Notes: a model not told the origin generated them from the sequence alone. Shown: positions 1 through 8,526, numbered from the stretch's first letter. The stretch is DNA of 64,000 nt from UBA668 sp043740085 (GCA_043740085.1 JAYUCY010000133.1:1-64000); one strand, 5' to 3'. Translations and numbers: made by a program.

Positions 1-1280
1 GTCATGTCGCCGCGGCGCGTCTGGCACAGGTCCATCAACGTGCCGGTGTACTCCTTGGGCGTGATGACACTGACCCGGAAATACGGCTCCTCGATGAAGT
101 CGATGCTCTGCGGCATTGGCAGATCAGCGGGGTTGTCGATCAGCTCGACGACGCCGTTGGTGCGGTGGACGCGGTACTCCACGCTGGGGGCAGTGGCGAT
201 GAGCGACAGGTTGAACTCTCGCTCGAGGCGCTCCTTCACGATCTCCATGTGCAGCAGACCAAGGAAGCCACAGCGGAACCCGAAGCCGAGTGCACCGGAT
301 GACTCGGGTGAGTAGGTGATGGAGGCGTCGTTGAGCTTCAGCTTCTCCAGGCTCTCGCGCATCAATTCGAAGTCGTCGCCATCGATGGGGAAGAGTCCGC
401 AGAACACCATCGGTTTCGGGTCGCTATAGCCCTCGAGTACTTCGGTGGCGCCGTGCACGAAGGTGGTGACTGTCTCGCCGGAGCGGGCCTGGCCGACTTC
501 CTTGATGCCTGCGATGAGGTAGCCCACTTCGCCGGGGCCAAGTTCGTCGACAGGTGTGGGAGCCGGGCGCCGGACACCGACCTCAATGGGCTCTTGCGGG
601 GTGCCAGCCTGCATGAAGAGCAACTTCGACTTGCTGTTCAGCCGGCCGTTCATCACGCGAACACTGCTGACCACACCGCGGTACTGGTCGTACTGGCTAT
701 CGAAGATCAGTGCCTGCAAAGGCGCCTCCGGGTCGCCTTTTGGCGCAGGGATTCGCTCGCAGATCGCGTCCAACAGTTCGCCAACGCCGTCGCCGGTCTT
801 TGCCGAGATGCGGAGAATCTGGTCGGCTGGGATACCCAGCACCGTCTCGATTTCCATCGCATAGCGGTCGGGGTCGGCTGCCGGGAGGTCGATCTTGTTG
901 AGCGCGGCCACGATCTCGAGGTCGTGCTCCAGCGCGAGATAGCAGTTGGCCAGCGTCTGTGCCTCAATACCTTGCGCCGCGTCGACCACCAGCACCACGC
1001 CTTCACAGGCGGCCAGGCTGCGGCTGACCTCGTAGCCGAAGTCGACGTGGCCGGGAGTGTCGATGAGGTGCAGCGTGTACCCCTTCCAATCGACACGCAC
1101 GTTTTGGGCCTTGATGGTGATGCCGCGCTCGCGCTCGAGATCCATCGTGTCGAGATATTGCGAACGCATCTCACGAGCGTCGACAGCGTTGGTCAGCTCC
1201 AAAATGCGGTCGCTAAGGGTGCTTTTGCCGTGGTCGATGTGGGCAATGATGGAGAAGTTGCGAATGCGTGCGAGGTCCAT
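1..1280 (-). CDS. lepA: Elongation factor 4 (LepA), N-terminal part, cut by window edge
   Basis: LepA is a translational GTPase that back-translocates stalled ribosomes. About 426 codons of a protein that is normally near 600 residues lie in the window; the C-terminus is beyond the left edge. The reverse-strand translation begins MDLARIRNFSIIAHIDHGKS and shows the G1 motif AHIDHGKST, the G3 motif DTPGHVDFGYEVSR and the G4 motif NKID. The ATG chosen gives the usual LepA N-terminus just ahead of the P-loop, with a weak AGGA about 14 nt upstream. The gene is divergent from rpsT, a common bacterial arrangement. The identification is firm. Confidence 0.96.
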   Translation of the reverse strand, partial: MDLARIRNFSIIAHIDHGKSTLSDRILELTNAVDAREMRSQYLDTMDLERERGITIKAQNVRVDWKGYTLHLIDTPGHVDFGYEVSRSLAACEGVVLVVDAAQGIEAQTLANCYLALEHDLEIVAALNKIDLPAADPDRYAMEIETVLGIPADQILRISAKTGDGVGELLDAICERIPAPKGDPEAPLQALIFDSQYDQYRGVVSSVRVMNGRLNSKSKLLFMQAGTPQEPIEVGVRRPAPTPVDELGPGEVGYLIAGIKEVGQARSGETVTTFVHGATEVLEGYSDPKPMVFCGLFPIDGDDFELMRESLEKLKLNDASITYSPESSGALGFGFRCGFLGLLHMEIVKERLEREFNLSLIATAPSVEYRVHRTNGVVELIDNPADLPMPQSIDFIEEPYFRVSVITPKEYTGTLMDLCQTRRGDM

Positions 1281-1424
1281 GGCGAGTCGCTCGATCCTAT
1301 CGGGATGCGCTGTGTGGTTCTGGAGTGCGGTCGCGCACGACGTTGCCCGACAAGGTTGGGGAGCACCTACCACCGCTGTTAGCCTTTCGAAGCCGATTTC
1401 AAGTCCAACAAAGGGTCTCCTCAC

Positions 1425-1682
1425 GTGGCAAACATCAAGAGTCAGAAGAAGCGCATCCTCACCAACGCCAAGCGTGCGGATCGTAACAAGGCTGTGAAGA
1501 GCGAGCTCAAGACCCGCGTCAAGAATGCCGTCAAGGCTGCAGAGACCGAGCAGAGCGAAGAAGCCCTTCGTCTCGCCGTCAAGCGCCTCGACATGGCTGC
1601 CACCAAGGGTGTCATCCACAAGAACCAGGCTGCTCGCCGCAAGAGCCGCCTCATGAAGCACATCAACGCCGCCGCCAGCTGA
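1425..1682 (+). CDS. rpsT: 30S ribosomal protein S20
   Basis: S20 binds 16S rRNA early in assembly of the small subunit. The 85-residue product begins MANIKSQKKRIL, is rich in lysine, arginine and alanine, and ends with the typical RRKSRLMKHINAAA tail. The start is GTG; this is the only start that gives the conserved N-terminus. The gene stands alone between divergent lepA and convergent holA, and a strong GC-rich hairpin follows it. Confidence 0.97.
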   Translation: MANIKSQKKRILTNAKRADRNKAVKSELKTRVKNAVKAAETEQSEEALRLAVKRLDMAATKGVIHKNQAARRKSRLMKHINAAAS

Positions 1683-1719
1683 GCCGTTGATCTAGTCGAC
1701 ACGTTCCGAGAACTTGTTA

Positions 1720-1746
1720 CGAACCCGGGCCAAGTGCCCGGGTTCG
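1720..1746 (+). terminator. Hairpin terminator of rpsT
   Basis: A perfect 11-bp stem (CGAACCCGGGC paired with GCCCGGGTTCG) closes a 5-nt loop about 40 nt after the rpsT stop and is followed by TTCGCGTCTGG. There is no long U tract, as is usual in high-GC actinobacteria. It could act for convergent holA transcripts too, because the stem is symmetric. Confidence 0.7.
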
Positions 1747-1759
1747 TTCGCGTCTGGCC

Positions 1760-1783
1760 CACTTCGAGCTGCAGCTCGAAGTG
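1760..1783. repeat. 24-bp perfect palindrome
   Basis: The half-site CACTTCGAGCTG is followed directly by its exact reverse complement. The right half runs into the first REP-like unit (shared GAAGTG). It lies between the rpsT terminator and the holA stop. Confidence 0.8.
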
Positions 1784-1918
1784 ACGCGCATTCGTGGCTG
1801 TGAGGCAGGTCGGCGGCGCGGCACCGCGTCACTTCCGCCGGTCGGCGGCGGCGACGGGTCGAAGTGACGCGCATTCGTGGCTGTGAGGCAGGTCGGGGGT
1901 GCGATAGCGCGTCACTTC
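1778..1918. repeat. Two tandem 58-bp REP-like hairpin units, 83 bp apart
   Basis: Two 58-bp units (1778-1835 and 1861-1918) match at 53 of 58 positions by my count. Each opens with GAAGTGACGCGCATTCGTGG and closes with GCGTCACTTC, so the ends are inverted repeats of 10 bp (first unit) and 12 bp (second unit). The inner GCTGTGAGGCAGGTCGG is conserved between copies. No reading frame of interest crosses them. The structure resembles repetitive extragenic palindromes. I noticed no further copy in the window, so copy number in the genome is unknown. Confidence 0.75.
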
Positions 1919-1930
1919 GCTGGTTGGCGC

Positions 1931-2905
1931 TCAACGGCGACCGGATCCCGCGAGGCGGGAGAGGCGGGCTACCAGGACTTCCATGACCAGCTCCTCGGGC
2001 CATTCTTTGGCCCCGCGTAGGTCGAGGTCGGCTTGGGCCAACAGGCCCACCGCGCGAGTAACCGCTCCCCCACCAATCTTGCGGTATTGATCGAGCGCCT
2101 TCTTCGCCGGAAAGCCAGGCTTGATGCCCATCGCTGCGGCTGCCGAGGCCTCATCGCGTGCACCGCTTCCATCGAGCGACAGCAGCTTCGTGTAGTGGCC
2201 GTGCAGGATGGACATGACCTGCAGCGGATGGCGCTCGCCGGCGCGCATCATGCGGTGTAGCAACTGCAGCGAGACAGTGGAGTCGCCACGGTCGATGGCG
2301 TCGGTGAGGTCCCATGGCGGAATGCCGCCGGCGTCGCCGAGGAACGGCGCGACTTCGGCCGCGGTCAGCTTCCTGTCGTCGCCATACGTGGAGTGCAACG
2401 TGTCGAGAATGCCTTGTAGACGCCCGGCGTCCTCTCCCAGCCAGGTGGCCAACAGCTTGGTCGCCTGCACATCCAGCTTCAGCCCCGCAGCCTTGATGTG
2501 CTCGTCGAACCAGCCCGATCGCTCAGCGGCACGGCTGGGCGGCAGCGTGCTGATGGTGGTGGCGCTCGCTCGTTTCAATGCGTCGGTGAGTGCCTTCGCA
2601 ATCCGACCGCCGCCGGCGACGAGTACAAGGTCGGTAGATGGCAAAGGGTCGTCGAGATAGACGACGAGGGAGGCGACGTCGTCAGCGTTGAACCGGCCGA
2701 CAGCGCGTGCCACAACGACCCGCTTCTCCGTGAGGAACGGCGAGGTCTGCGCGGCATCGACGACGGCGCGAATCTCGTAGTCGTCACCATCGAAGTCGTC
2801 GACCATCAACGCGCGATCGCCGTCACCGACCAGTTTCTTGAGCAGGCCACCGATTGCGGACAGCATGAGCGACTCGTCGTCGCCGGTGATGAGGAAGCAC
2901 GCCAT
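1931..2905 (-). CDS. holA: DNA polymerase III delta subunit
   Basis: HolA opens the beta clamp and organises the clamp loader. The product is about 324 residues, matching the family. It begins MACFLITGDDESLMLSAIG and carries the delta features: an AAA-like N-terminal fold (SPFLTEKRVVVARAVG, STDLVLVAGGGR) and a helical C-terminal region (PWDLTDAIDRGDS, HPLQVMSILHGHYTKLL). The reading frame stays open further upstream, but this ATG sits 7 nt after the comEC TGA, pointing to coupled translation, and gives the normal N-terminus. It is last in a comEC-holA unit. Confidence 0.92.
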   Translation of the reverse strand: MACFLITGDDESLMLSAIGGLLKKLVGDGDRALMVDDFDGDDYEIRAVVDAAQTSPFLTEKRVVVARAVGRFNADDVASLVVYLDDPLPSTDLVLVAGGGRIAKALTDALKRASATTISTLPPSRAAERSGWFDEHIKAAGLKLDVQATKLLATWLGEDAGRLQGILDTLHSTYGDDRKLTAAEVAPFLGDAGGIPPWDLTDAIDRGDSTVSLQLLHRMMRAGERHPLQVMSILHGHYTKLLSLDGSGARDEASAAAAMGIKPGFPAKKALDQYRKIGGGAVTRAVGLLAQADLDLRGAKEWPEELVMEVLVARLSRLAGSGRR

Positions 2906-2912
2906 GGTGGTC

Positions 2913-4307
2913 TCAGATTGGCACATCCGCAGCGTCGACTCGCGAGCGACCTCGCCACCACCAGCCCAACAGGCACGAGACACCTACCGACCACCACAGC
3001 GCCGCCCAAGTCGGCGACGGCTCGACGGCCGCGGCCACCTGGGCGACCGTCGACACCCATCGTGTACCCAGCGTGGCGGGCAACATCACGACCGACTGCA
3101 GTGCTGACGGCAGCAGAGAGGCCAGCAGACCCGCCGGAAGGCCGTAGAGCATGACGAAGCCGGCAGCCGGCACCGCTGCCAGGTTGGCCGGCAGCGACAC
3201 GATCGGTAGCCGACCGAATACCAGCAGGCTTGGCAGCGCAACACCCAGCTGTGCGCCCAGAGTGACCGCCATCGGCAAGCGCAACCAGTCCGGGCCGGGT
3301 AGTCGCAGCGCCAGCCACGGCCCCACCCCGCACACGCCCAACGTCGCTCCTACGGACAGCCAGAACCCGACCGACCACACCAACAACGGGTCGACCACGA
3401 CGAGGCCCAGCACTGCCAGCGACAAGATGCGTACCGGGCGCACCTGTTCCCCCCGCACGTAGGCCGTCGCTGCGAGCACGGCCATCACCCCGGCCCGCAG
3501 CACGGACGGCTCGAACCTGGTCAGCGCCATGAACCAGACGATGAGCGCCACCGTCGCCGCCCACCGCCACCAGGGTCGCAGCCGCCGCAGGAGTGGGAGC
3601 GCCGCAGCCAACACGAATGCCACATTTTGGCCGGATACGGCCGTGAGGTGGGAGAGCCCAGACGCTCGAAAGTCGTCGATCAGCCATGACGGCTGGCGTG
3701 CGTCATCGCCGATCACCAACCCCGTGAAGAGCGGAGCATCATCAGCGGACATCGTCGACTCGGCTACCGACCGGAGCCTGTCGCGAACGCGATTGTTGGC
3801 GCGTGCGAGAGGCGAGCCATCGATCACATCGCCCACCACTTCAGCCTCGAATCGGCCGACAACATGACGAACCTGCGCCCGCCGAGCATTGGCGCCCAGC
3901 TCGGTACGTCGACCCTGCACCCACACGAACTGCCCGCTCTGGCGCTCGGCCAGTTTGCGACGAGCGCCGCCGTACAGCCAGGCGTCGAACCGCTCGTCGT
4001 CAATCTCCACCGTGACCCGCAGCCCCGCGCCATACGAAGCCGGGTCGGCGGCGATCTCCACCCAGCCGGTGTAGTCGCCCAAGTTTGTGGGAGCTGCCTG
4101 CTCCCACGCACGCGCGCCCACCCACGAGCCAGTCAGGGCAGCAACGGCGCAGAGCAGGACAACGAGCGCGCGCTGCCGCATGAGGAGGCCGGCGACGAGG
4201 GCGAGTGCACCCACCCACACGCCCTGCCAAACGGCGACCACCAAGGTCACGGTGATCAGCAGCAACCCGGCGTCGGAGAGCTGGTGCCCACGGTCTGCGC
4301 GCCTCAC
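2913..4307 (-). CDS. comEC: ComEC/Rec2-type DNA uptake channel, without metallo-beta-lactamase domain
   Basis: ComEC forms the inner-membrane channel for single-stranded DNA during transformation. The 464-residue product has an N-terminal membrane pair, a soluble OB-like segment (residues about 75-165) and the competence domain with the diagnostic SGLSHLTAVSGQN near residue 216, followed by several membrane helices. It ends at WWWRGRSRVDAADVPI with no C-terminal metallo-beta-lactamase (nuclease) domain, so it is shorter than the classical 700-800 residue protein. The GTG start lies 16 bp from a divergent gene. It is co-directional with comEA and holA. Confidence 0.9.
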   Translation of the reverse strand: MRRADRGHQLSDAGLLLITVTLVVAVWQGVWVGALALVAGLLMRQRALVVLLCAVAALTGSWVGARAWEQAAPTNLGDYTGWVEIAADPASYGAGLRVTVEIDDERFDAWLYGGARRKLAERQSGQFVWVQGRRTELGANARRAQVRHVVGRFEAEVVGDVIDGSPLARANNRVRDRLRSVAESTMSADDAPLFTGLVIGDDARQPSWLIDDFRASGLSHLTAVSGQNVAFVLAAALPLLRRLRPWWRWAATVALIVWFMALTRFEPSVLRAGVMAVLAATAYVRGEQVRPVRILSLAVLGLVVVDPLLVWSVGFWLSVGATLGVCGVGPWLALRLPGPDWLRLPMAVTLGAQLGVALPSLLVFGRLPIVSLPANLAAVPAAGFVMLYGLPAGLLASLLPSALQSVVMLPATLGTRWVSTVAQVAAAVEPSPTWAALWWSVGVSCLLGWWWRGRSRVDAADVPI

Positions 4308-4323
4308 GTCGTACGCTCACTGC

Positions 4324-4791
4324 ATGCAACCAGTGGAGGCGTACGCCCTGCCAACCGCGCACGCGCACACGATGGCTGCGGTGCGACGGGGCCCGCGCGC
4401 GTATCGCCGCCAGATTCGCCGACTCGGCCCGCTGATGGCGTTGCTCCCGCCGGCCGCCCACGGGGCGATCGCGCTGCTCTTGCTCCGCAACAACACGTCG
4501 ACCGTTCGCGGCGTGTTGGGGTTCCTGACGGCGGTGTTGGCCGCCCCTGGCCTGTTGGTGGGGGGCGCACCAATGACAGGCGGCACGGGCCTGTACCTGG
4601 CCGCTGCGCTCGGCAGCGCAGTGATGTGGCTGCTCGTCGGTTTCGCCGCCACCGCCCGCGCCACCCGCAGACCCGTTGCCACCTGGGGTGATTACTGGAG
4701 GGAGTACCTGTGGCTGGCGGGCGCTGTCTGGCTGGGCGTGATCGGCGCCTTGCTTGTGGCCAACCTGATTCTCGGCGGAGCATTCCTCTAA
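4324..4791 (+). CDS. Small membrane protein of unknown function
   Basis: The 155-residue product is not recognised. It has a basic N-terminus (VRRGPRAYRRQIRR) and about four hydrophobic segments: LMALLPPAAHGAIALLLL, GVLGFLTAVLAAPGLLVGG, LAAALGSAVMWLLVGFAA and WLAGAVWLGVIGALLVANL. I used the ATG giving MQPVEAYALP; a later ATG (MAAVRRGP) is equally possible because neither has a clear ribosome-binding site. It is squeezed between divergent comEC and convergent comEA, so its own promoter would have to overlap the comEC start. Confidence 0.6.
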   Translation: MQPVEAYALPTAHAHTMAAVRRGPRAYRRQIRRLGPLMALLPPAAHGAIALLLLRNNTSTVRGVLGFLTAVLAAPGLLVGGAPMTGGTGLYLAAALGSAVMWLLVGFAATARATRRPVATWGDYWREYLWLAGAVWLGVIGALLVANLILGGAFL

Positions 4792-4809
4792 CTTTCAAAC
4801 GGCCCTTCG

Positions 4810-5496
4810 TCATACGGTCACCAGGCCACGCAGCGCATCCAACTTTGCCGGGCCGATGCCACGCACGTCTGCCAGATCGTCGACCGAGGCGAACGGACCA
4901 TGCTGATCTCGGTACGCAAGGATTGCGGCCGACGTCGCCGGCCCCACGCCGGGCAACGTATCGAGATCGTCAGCAGTGGCGTTGTTCAGATTGACCGGCC
5001 CGGTTGGGGTACTGCGCGCAGTGGATCCACCGGATACCACGACTTGCACGGCCTCACCAACCCGCGGCACGTACACTCGCTCGCCGTCCGTCAGCACTGC
5101 CGCCAGGTTGATGGCGTCGGAGTTGGAGTCCGTCGCCATTCCCCCCGCCGCCCGCACGGCATCGATGACTCGTGAACCGGCGTTGAGGCGATAGACCCCG
5201 GGAGCCTGTACCGCCCCGGCAACGTGCACGACCAGTAACTCGGATCCGACCGTCGTCGGTGGAATGGTGGAGGCACTCACCAAAGCGACGGTCGACGGGG
5301 TCGAAGCGTTGGCGTACGGCAGTTTCGACTCAGTGGTGACCGGCGGCGGCTTCACCAGCCAATAGGCAGCTGCCACCACAGCCAGTACTACGACGGCGGA
5401 CGCGACCACTCGTCCGGTCCCAACCCACTGGACCCAGGCGCGTACACGAGCCAGTACGGAGATTCTTGGTGCCGGGCGATCCGGGTACTCGGACAA
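4810..5496 (-). CDS. comEA: ComEA-type competence protein: membrane anchor, SLBB and helix-hairpin-helix DNA-binding domains
   Basis: ComEA is the membrane-anchored DNA receptor that passes DNA to ComEC. The 228-residue product has one N-terminal membrane helix (residues about 30-47), a linker, an SLBB domain (VVHVAGAVQAPGVYRLNAG) and a C-terminal (HhH)2 unit (NLNNATADDLDTLPGVGP and DVRGIGPAKLDALRG). The start is TTG with GAGGGAG 8 nt upstream. It is separated from comEC by a small plus-strand gene rather than directly adjacent. Confidence 0.92.
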   Translation of the reverse strand: MSEYPDRPAPRISVLARVRAWVQWVGTGRVVASAVVVLAVVAAAYWLVKPPPVTTESKLPYANASTPSTVALVSASTIPPTTVGSELLVVHVAGAVQAPGVYRLNAGSRVIDAVRAAGGMATDSNSDAINLAAVLTDGERVYVPRVGEAVQVVVSGGSTARSTPTGPVNLNNATADDLDTLPGVGPATSAAILAYRDQHGPFASVDDLADVRGIGPAKLDALRGLVTV

Positions 5497-5581
5497 CGAG
5501 GCTCCCTCGCGTCAGCGGGCGCGTGCGCCCGATTGAACGACTGGGGGAAGCCAAGGCCGAACATATCGGCCCCGCTACCGA

Positions 5582-5923
5582 CTACGACGCGACGCGATCC
5601 GAAAGTTCGTCGCGGACCGCAGTGGCCAACTGGCGGCGAGCAACCCAGTCGGCCTCGATCTCCATTGGGATGCGCAGGTAGGCGCCGCGATGCCCCTTGC
5701 GACGGAGCCGCCACAGCGCATAGCTGCCGACGTAGCGAACACCGAAGCCAAGCACGCCGTAGCGCCGCCACTGCCGCACATGCACCAGTTCATGACGCAG
5801 CAGGTACGGCGAAGCTTTTCCGTGCCGCACAATCACCAGCGACCCGAAGGTGACGCCGTCGGCGCCGCGAGGGACTGGGCCGCCCTCCCACAGGCGGTAA
5901 CCCTCACGCTGCTCGACGACCAT
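5582..5923 (-). CDS. HExxH-containing small protein, possible metallopeptidase-like
   Basis: The product is about 113 residues and carries RHELVHVRQW, an HExxH zinc-binding motif, followed by a short hydrophobic stretch (YGVLGFGVRYVGSYALW) and EIEADWVARR, whose EAD could give the third zinc ligand as in gluzincins (HExxH ... ExxxD type). The size is far below ordinary M48 peptidases. I chose the ATG giving MVVEQREGYRLW; the frame continues upstream to a TTG. A short hairpin (GGCCGA/TCGGCC) follows the stop. Activity is not established. Confidence 0.6.
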   Translation of the reverse strand: MVVEQREGYRLWEGGPVPRGADGVTFGSLVIVRHGKASPYLLRHELVHVRQWRRYGVLGFGVRYVGSYALWRLRRKGHRGAYLRIPMEIEADWVARRQLATAVRDELSDRVAS

Positions 5924-6000
5924 GACCACCGAGCCTATCGTTCTCCACAAGCGGGTTGAACAAGCCCGAAATTGCTACATCTTGGGAGAAGTTTTGAATG

Positions 6001-6927
6001 TCAGTAGCCGGGGTCGCTGGGCCAGTTGGGTTGGAACAAATGCCATTGTTCTGGGGCGCGACGGATCAGAAACTCCAGCTCATAGGCCAGATTTTGGGTG
6101 ATACGCGCCACGTCCTCGCGCAGGCCGCCGGAACGCTGCAGCGACAGCGGCGGCCGCACCACCGCATGGTGGCCCCCGTAAGCAGACGTGAAGTAGCAAC
6201 CCACCGGCAGAATCGGCGAACCCACGCGCAGGGCGAGCGTCGCCGGGCCCGCAGGCAACGTTGTCCGCTCGCCGAAAAACTCCACCTCCACGCCCTTCTT
6301 GTCGAGGTCTCGGTCGCACAGCAGGCACACGATCTGGTTCTCGCGCAGCGCCTTCAGCACCGCTGGACCGGCCGTGGGCCCGGTGGGCACCACCGTCATT
6401 CCCAGTTCCTTGCGGAGGTCGGCGAACCACTCGAACAGTTCGGGCGGCTCGAGCGCCTCGACCACCACGGTCAGCTTGTAGCCCTGGTCGGTCATCCACC
6501 GGCCAGCCCACTCCCAGCCACCGAGGTGCGGCAGGGCGAAGATGCAGCCGTTCCCAAGCTCCAACGCGTCGGTAATGTGCTCAAAGCCGTCGACGGTGAA
6601 GCTGCGATCCACGGTGCGCTTGCTGAGTGACGGCAGACGAAAGCTCTCCATGTAATACCGGGCATAGCTATCGAAGGCCTGCTGTGCTGCGACTCGCAGT
6701 GAAGCGCCGCGCAGCTGAGAATTCACTCGCTGAAGGTGGCGTTCGATCATCGCCCGTTTGGCGGGGTTGGAGAAGCTGGCCCCGAAGCCCAACGACGTTG
6801 CTGCCGCTGCTGCGAGCGGCCCGGGCATCAGCTTTGCGGCCAGCGCGCCCAGGCGATACGTGCCGACCGTCGCCGCATCAGTGATCTTCTTGCGGCCGGA
6901 CGCTGCGGCCGACAGTTCATCAGTCAC
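6001..6927 (-). CDS. Phosphatidylinositol mannoside acyltransferase (PatA-like, LPLAT family)
   Basis: PatA-type enzymes transfer a palmitoyl group to the mannose of PIM at the cytoplasmic face of the membrane. The 308-residue product belongs to the LpxL/HtrB-like acyltransferases: HLGGWE at residues 134-139 is the catalytic HX4(D/E) motif, and CLLCDRDLDKKGVEVEFFG and LPAGPATLALRVGSPILPVG are family segments. It lies just downstream of the pgsA-like gene, as in mycobacterial PIM loci. The mannosyltransferase pimA is separated by about 10 kb here. Substrate is inferred from context. Confidence 0.85.
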   Translation of the reverse strand: MTDELSAAASGRKKITDAATVGTYRLGALAAKLMPGPLAAAAATSLGFGASFSNPAKRAMIERHLQRVNSQLRGASLRVAAQQAFDSYARYYMESFRLPSLSKRTVDRSFTVDGFEHITDALELGNGCIFALPHLGGWEWAGRWMTDQGYKLTVVVEALEPPELFEWFADLRKELGMTVVPTGPTAGPAVLKALRENQIVCLLCDRDLDKKGVEVEFFGERTTLPAGPATLALRVGSPILPVGCYFTSAYGGHHAVVRPPLSLQRSGGLREDVARITQNLAYELEFLIRRAPEQWHLFQPNWPSDPGY

Positions 6928-6949
6928 GGGAACTGTCAGTCACAATGGA

Positions 6950-7657
6950 TCAGTCACGACGGATCGACGTACGCCCGGTGGCGCGTGAAATTCGCGTGTG
7001 ACGGCGCTCGGTGCGCACGACTCGGCGGCTCTGGCGACGGTTGCGGCGCAGCTCGATACGTTCCGCGGTTACCGGGGCCACGGCGGCCTGCTTCCAGACC
7101 TTCACGAAGCGCTGCACCGCGGTGATTGCGGTGAGCGCCAAGGTGATCCACAGAATCGGGATGAGCAGCGGCTCGTACACCAGGCCAAGCAGCAACGCGA
7201 TGATGCGCTCGGCACGCTCCATGATGCCGCCCTTTGCATCGAGCCCCAGCGACTCCGCCTTGGCGCGCATGTAGCTGATGACCGAGCTGAGCGCCATCAC
7301 GGAGAAAGGCAGCATCGCCATCAGCGGGTGGTCGCCGGCGGCGAAGTACCACGCCACACCACCGAACAGCAGAGCGTCGGCAAAGCGGTCGATGGTGGAG
7401 TCGAAGAACGCACCGCGCTGACTGGATGTGCCCGACGCTTTGGCCAACGCACCATCGAGCAGATCGGGAAGCGCGGCGAGAATCACCAGCAGGACTCCGA
7501 GACGTAACCAGCCGGCGCCAATTGCGACGGCGGCACCGACCGCGACCAGCAGACCCATCACCGTCAGGTGATCGGGCGTGAGACCAGTGCGGCGCAAGCC
7601 ATTCCCAATGGGCTTGACCGCCCTGTCGATCGGGACACGAAACTTTCCGTCGAACAT
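6950..7657 (-). CDS. pgsA: CDP-alcohol phosphatidyltransferase, phosphatidylinositol-phosphate synthase type
   Basis: This family joins CDP-diacylglycerol to an alcohol, here probably inositol-3-phosphate, to make the PIM precursor. The 235-residue membrane protein has the CDP-alcohol motif spread over DLLDGALAK and GAFFDSTID: D65, D68, G69, A72, G82, D86 and D90 are all in place, but the usual Arg of the AR pair is Lys73. The C-terminus is very basic (RRNRRQSRRVVR). I chose the ATG giving MFDGKFRVPIDR because upstream residues are not family-like. It precedes the patA-like gene by 22 bp, supporting the PI assignment over phosphatidylglycerol-phosphate. Confidence 0.87.
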   Translation of the reverse strand: MFDGKFRVPIDRAVKPIGNGLRRTGLTPDHLTVMGLLVAVGAAVAIGAGWLRLGVLLVILAALPDLLDGALAKASGTSSQRGAFFDSTIDRFADALLFGGVAWYFAAGDHPLMAMLPFSVMALSSVISYMRAKAESLGLDAKGGIMERAERIIALLLGLVYEPLLIPILWITLALTAITAVQRFVKVWKQAAVAPVTAERIELRRNRRQSRRVVRTERRHTRISRATGRTSIRRD

Positions 7658-7711
7658 TGGTTCAGAGGTTACCCCTTGCCACCGGGCTCCGTACCAGACC
7701 AGCATGGCGCG

Positions 7712-8011
7712 ATGATCAGTGCATCACCCGACGATCTTGTCGTCACCTTTCGTTCCGTACCGCGCCGGCTGCGCGAAGCACAGGGCGAGACGCCCCATGA
7801 CGAGTTCGATCGTCTGTCGGTCGACATGAATCGACTTCTCGGCGAGGCGGGCCGTTTGCTGGGGACCACCCCGGATCCGGCACAGGTCGCCGACACGATT
7901 GCCGCCACGCGTGCCGACGCGTGGGCCGAGGCAACGTTGGCTCGTCTCCGCGAGATCGCGCTGGAGTTAGGGCAGCAACTCCGAAAGATCGCCACCGCTG
8001 GCGAACGCTAA
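7712..8011 (+). CDS. Small helical protein of unknown function
   Basis: The 99-residue product starts MISASPDDLVVTFRSVPRR and is rich in alanine, leucine and charged residues, with predicted helices (FDRLSVDMNRLLGEAGRLLG, ATLARLREIALELGQQLRK). Regular high GC at third codon positions supports real coding. It is divergent from pgsA and its stop overlaps by 4 bp with the convergent neighbour. No known domain was recognised. Confidence 0.6.
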   Translation: MISASPDDLVVTFRSVPRRLREAQGETPHDEFDRLSVDMNRLLGEAGRLLGTTPDPAQVADTIAATRADAWAEATLARLREIALELGQQLRKIATAGER

Positions 8012-8526
8012 ATGTCCCACTCTTCGATGGGGTTGTCCTGTGTCAGGTGCTCGACCACGCGACCGTTCATGGCATCCACCAGCACCAGCCCGCGACGCCG
8101 CGGCGGGTCTTCTGCGGAATAGATCAGCACTCGCCATGTCGGCCGGCTTCGCACACCGCGCCACACCTGCTGGGCAGAGGCGTGCCCCACAGCGAACCCG
8201 ACGGCACCCTGCGCCGCAACCAGCGCCTGCTTCTCGTCGACCTTCATCCGCCAGCCCGACGTGATGGAGAACGCGCCGAACACGCCGAGCAACAGCGCAG
8301 CCCAAAGGAACCCGCTGTTGACGAGCGCCGACGAATCGCCCTTCCACAACCACAGCACGACGCATAACGCGGAGAACGCGAGGTACAGCGCACCAGGCTT
8401 GCGCCGACGACTGTTGTCCGGAAAGTCGTACGGCCCGGCGTACTCGTGAGCGTTGAGATCGTCGGGCAGCGCGTCGCGAACCTCGTCGCCGGAGGGTGCG
8501 TGCTGGGCGTCAGTTGCGTCGGTCAT
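8008..8526 (-). CDS. Two-helix membrane protein of unknown function
   Basis: The 172-residue product has an acidic N-terminal tail (about 40 residues), two adjacent hydrophobic helices (GALYLAFSALCVVLWLW and FLWAALLLGVFGAFSI) and a C-terminal soluble domain ending VEHLTQDNPIEEWDI, where segments such as RVLIYSAEDPPRRRGLVLVD look like a small beta-rich domain. It is not assigned to a family. It is transcribed alone between a convergent and a divergent gene. Confidence 0.65.
   Translation of the reverse strand: MTDATDAQHAPSGDEVRDALPDDLNAHEYAGPYDFPDNSRRRKPGALYLAFSALCVVLWLWKGDSSALVNSGFLWAALLLGVFGAFSITSGWRMKVDEKQALVAAQGAVGFAVGHASAQQVWRGVRSRPTWRVLIYSAEDPPRRRGLVLVDAMNGRVVEHLTQDNPIEEWDI

Noticed and set aside
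453..1382. Plus-strand 309-codon open frame
   Set aside because: It is the antisense shadow of lepA, whose reverse-strand translation carries all GTPase motifs.
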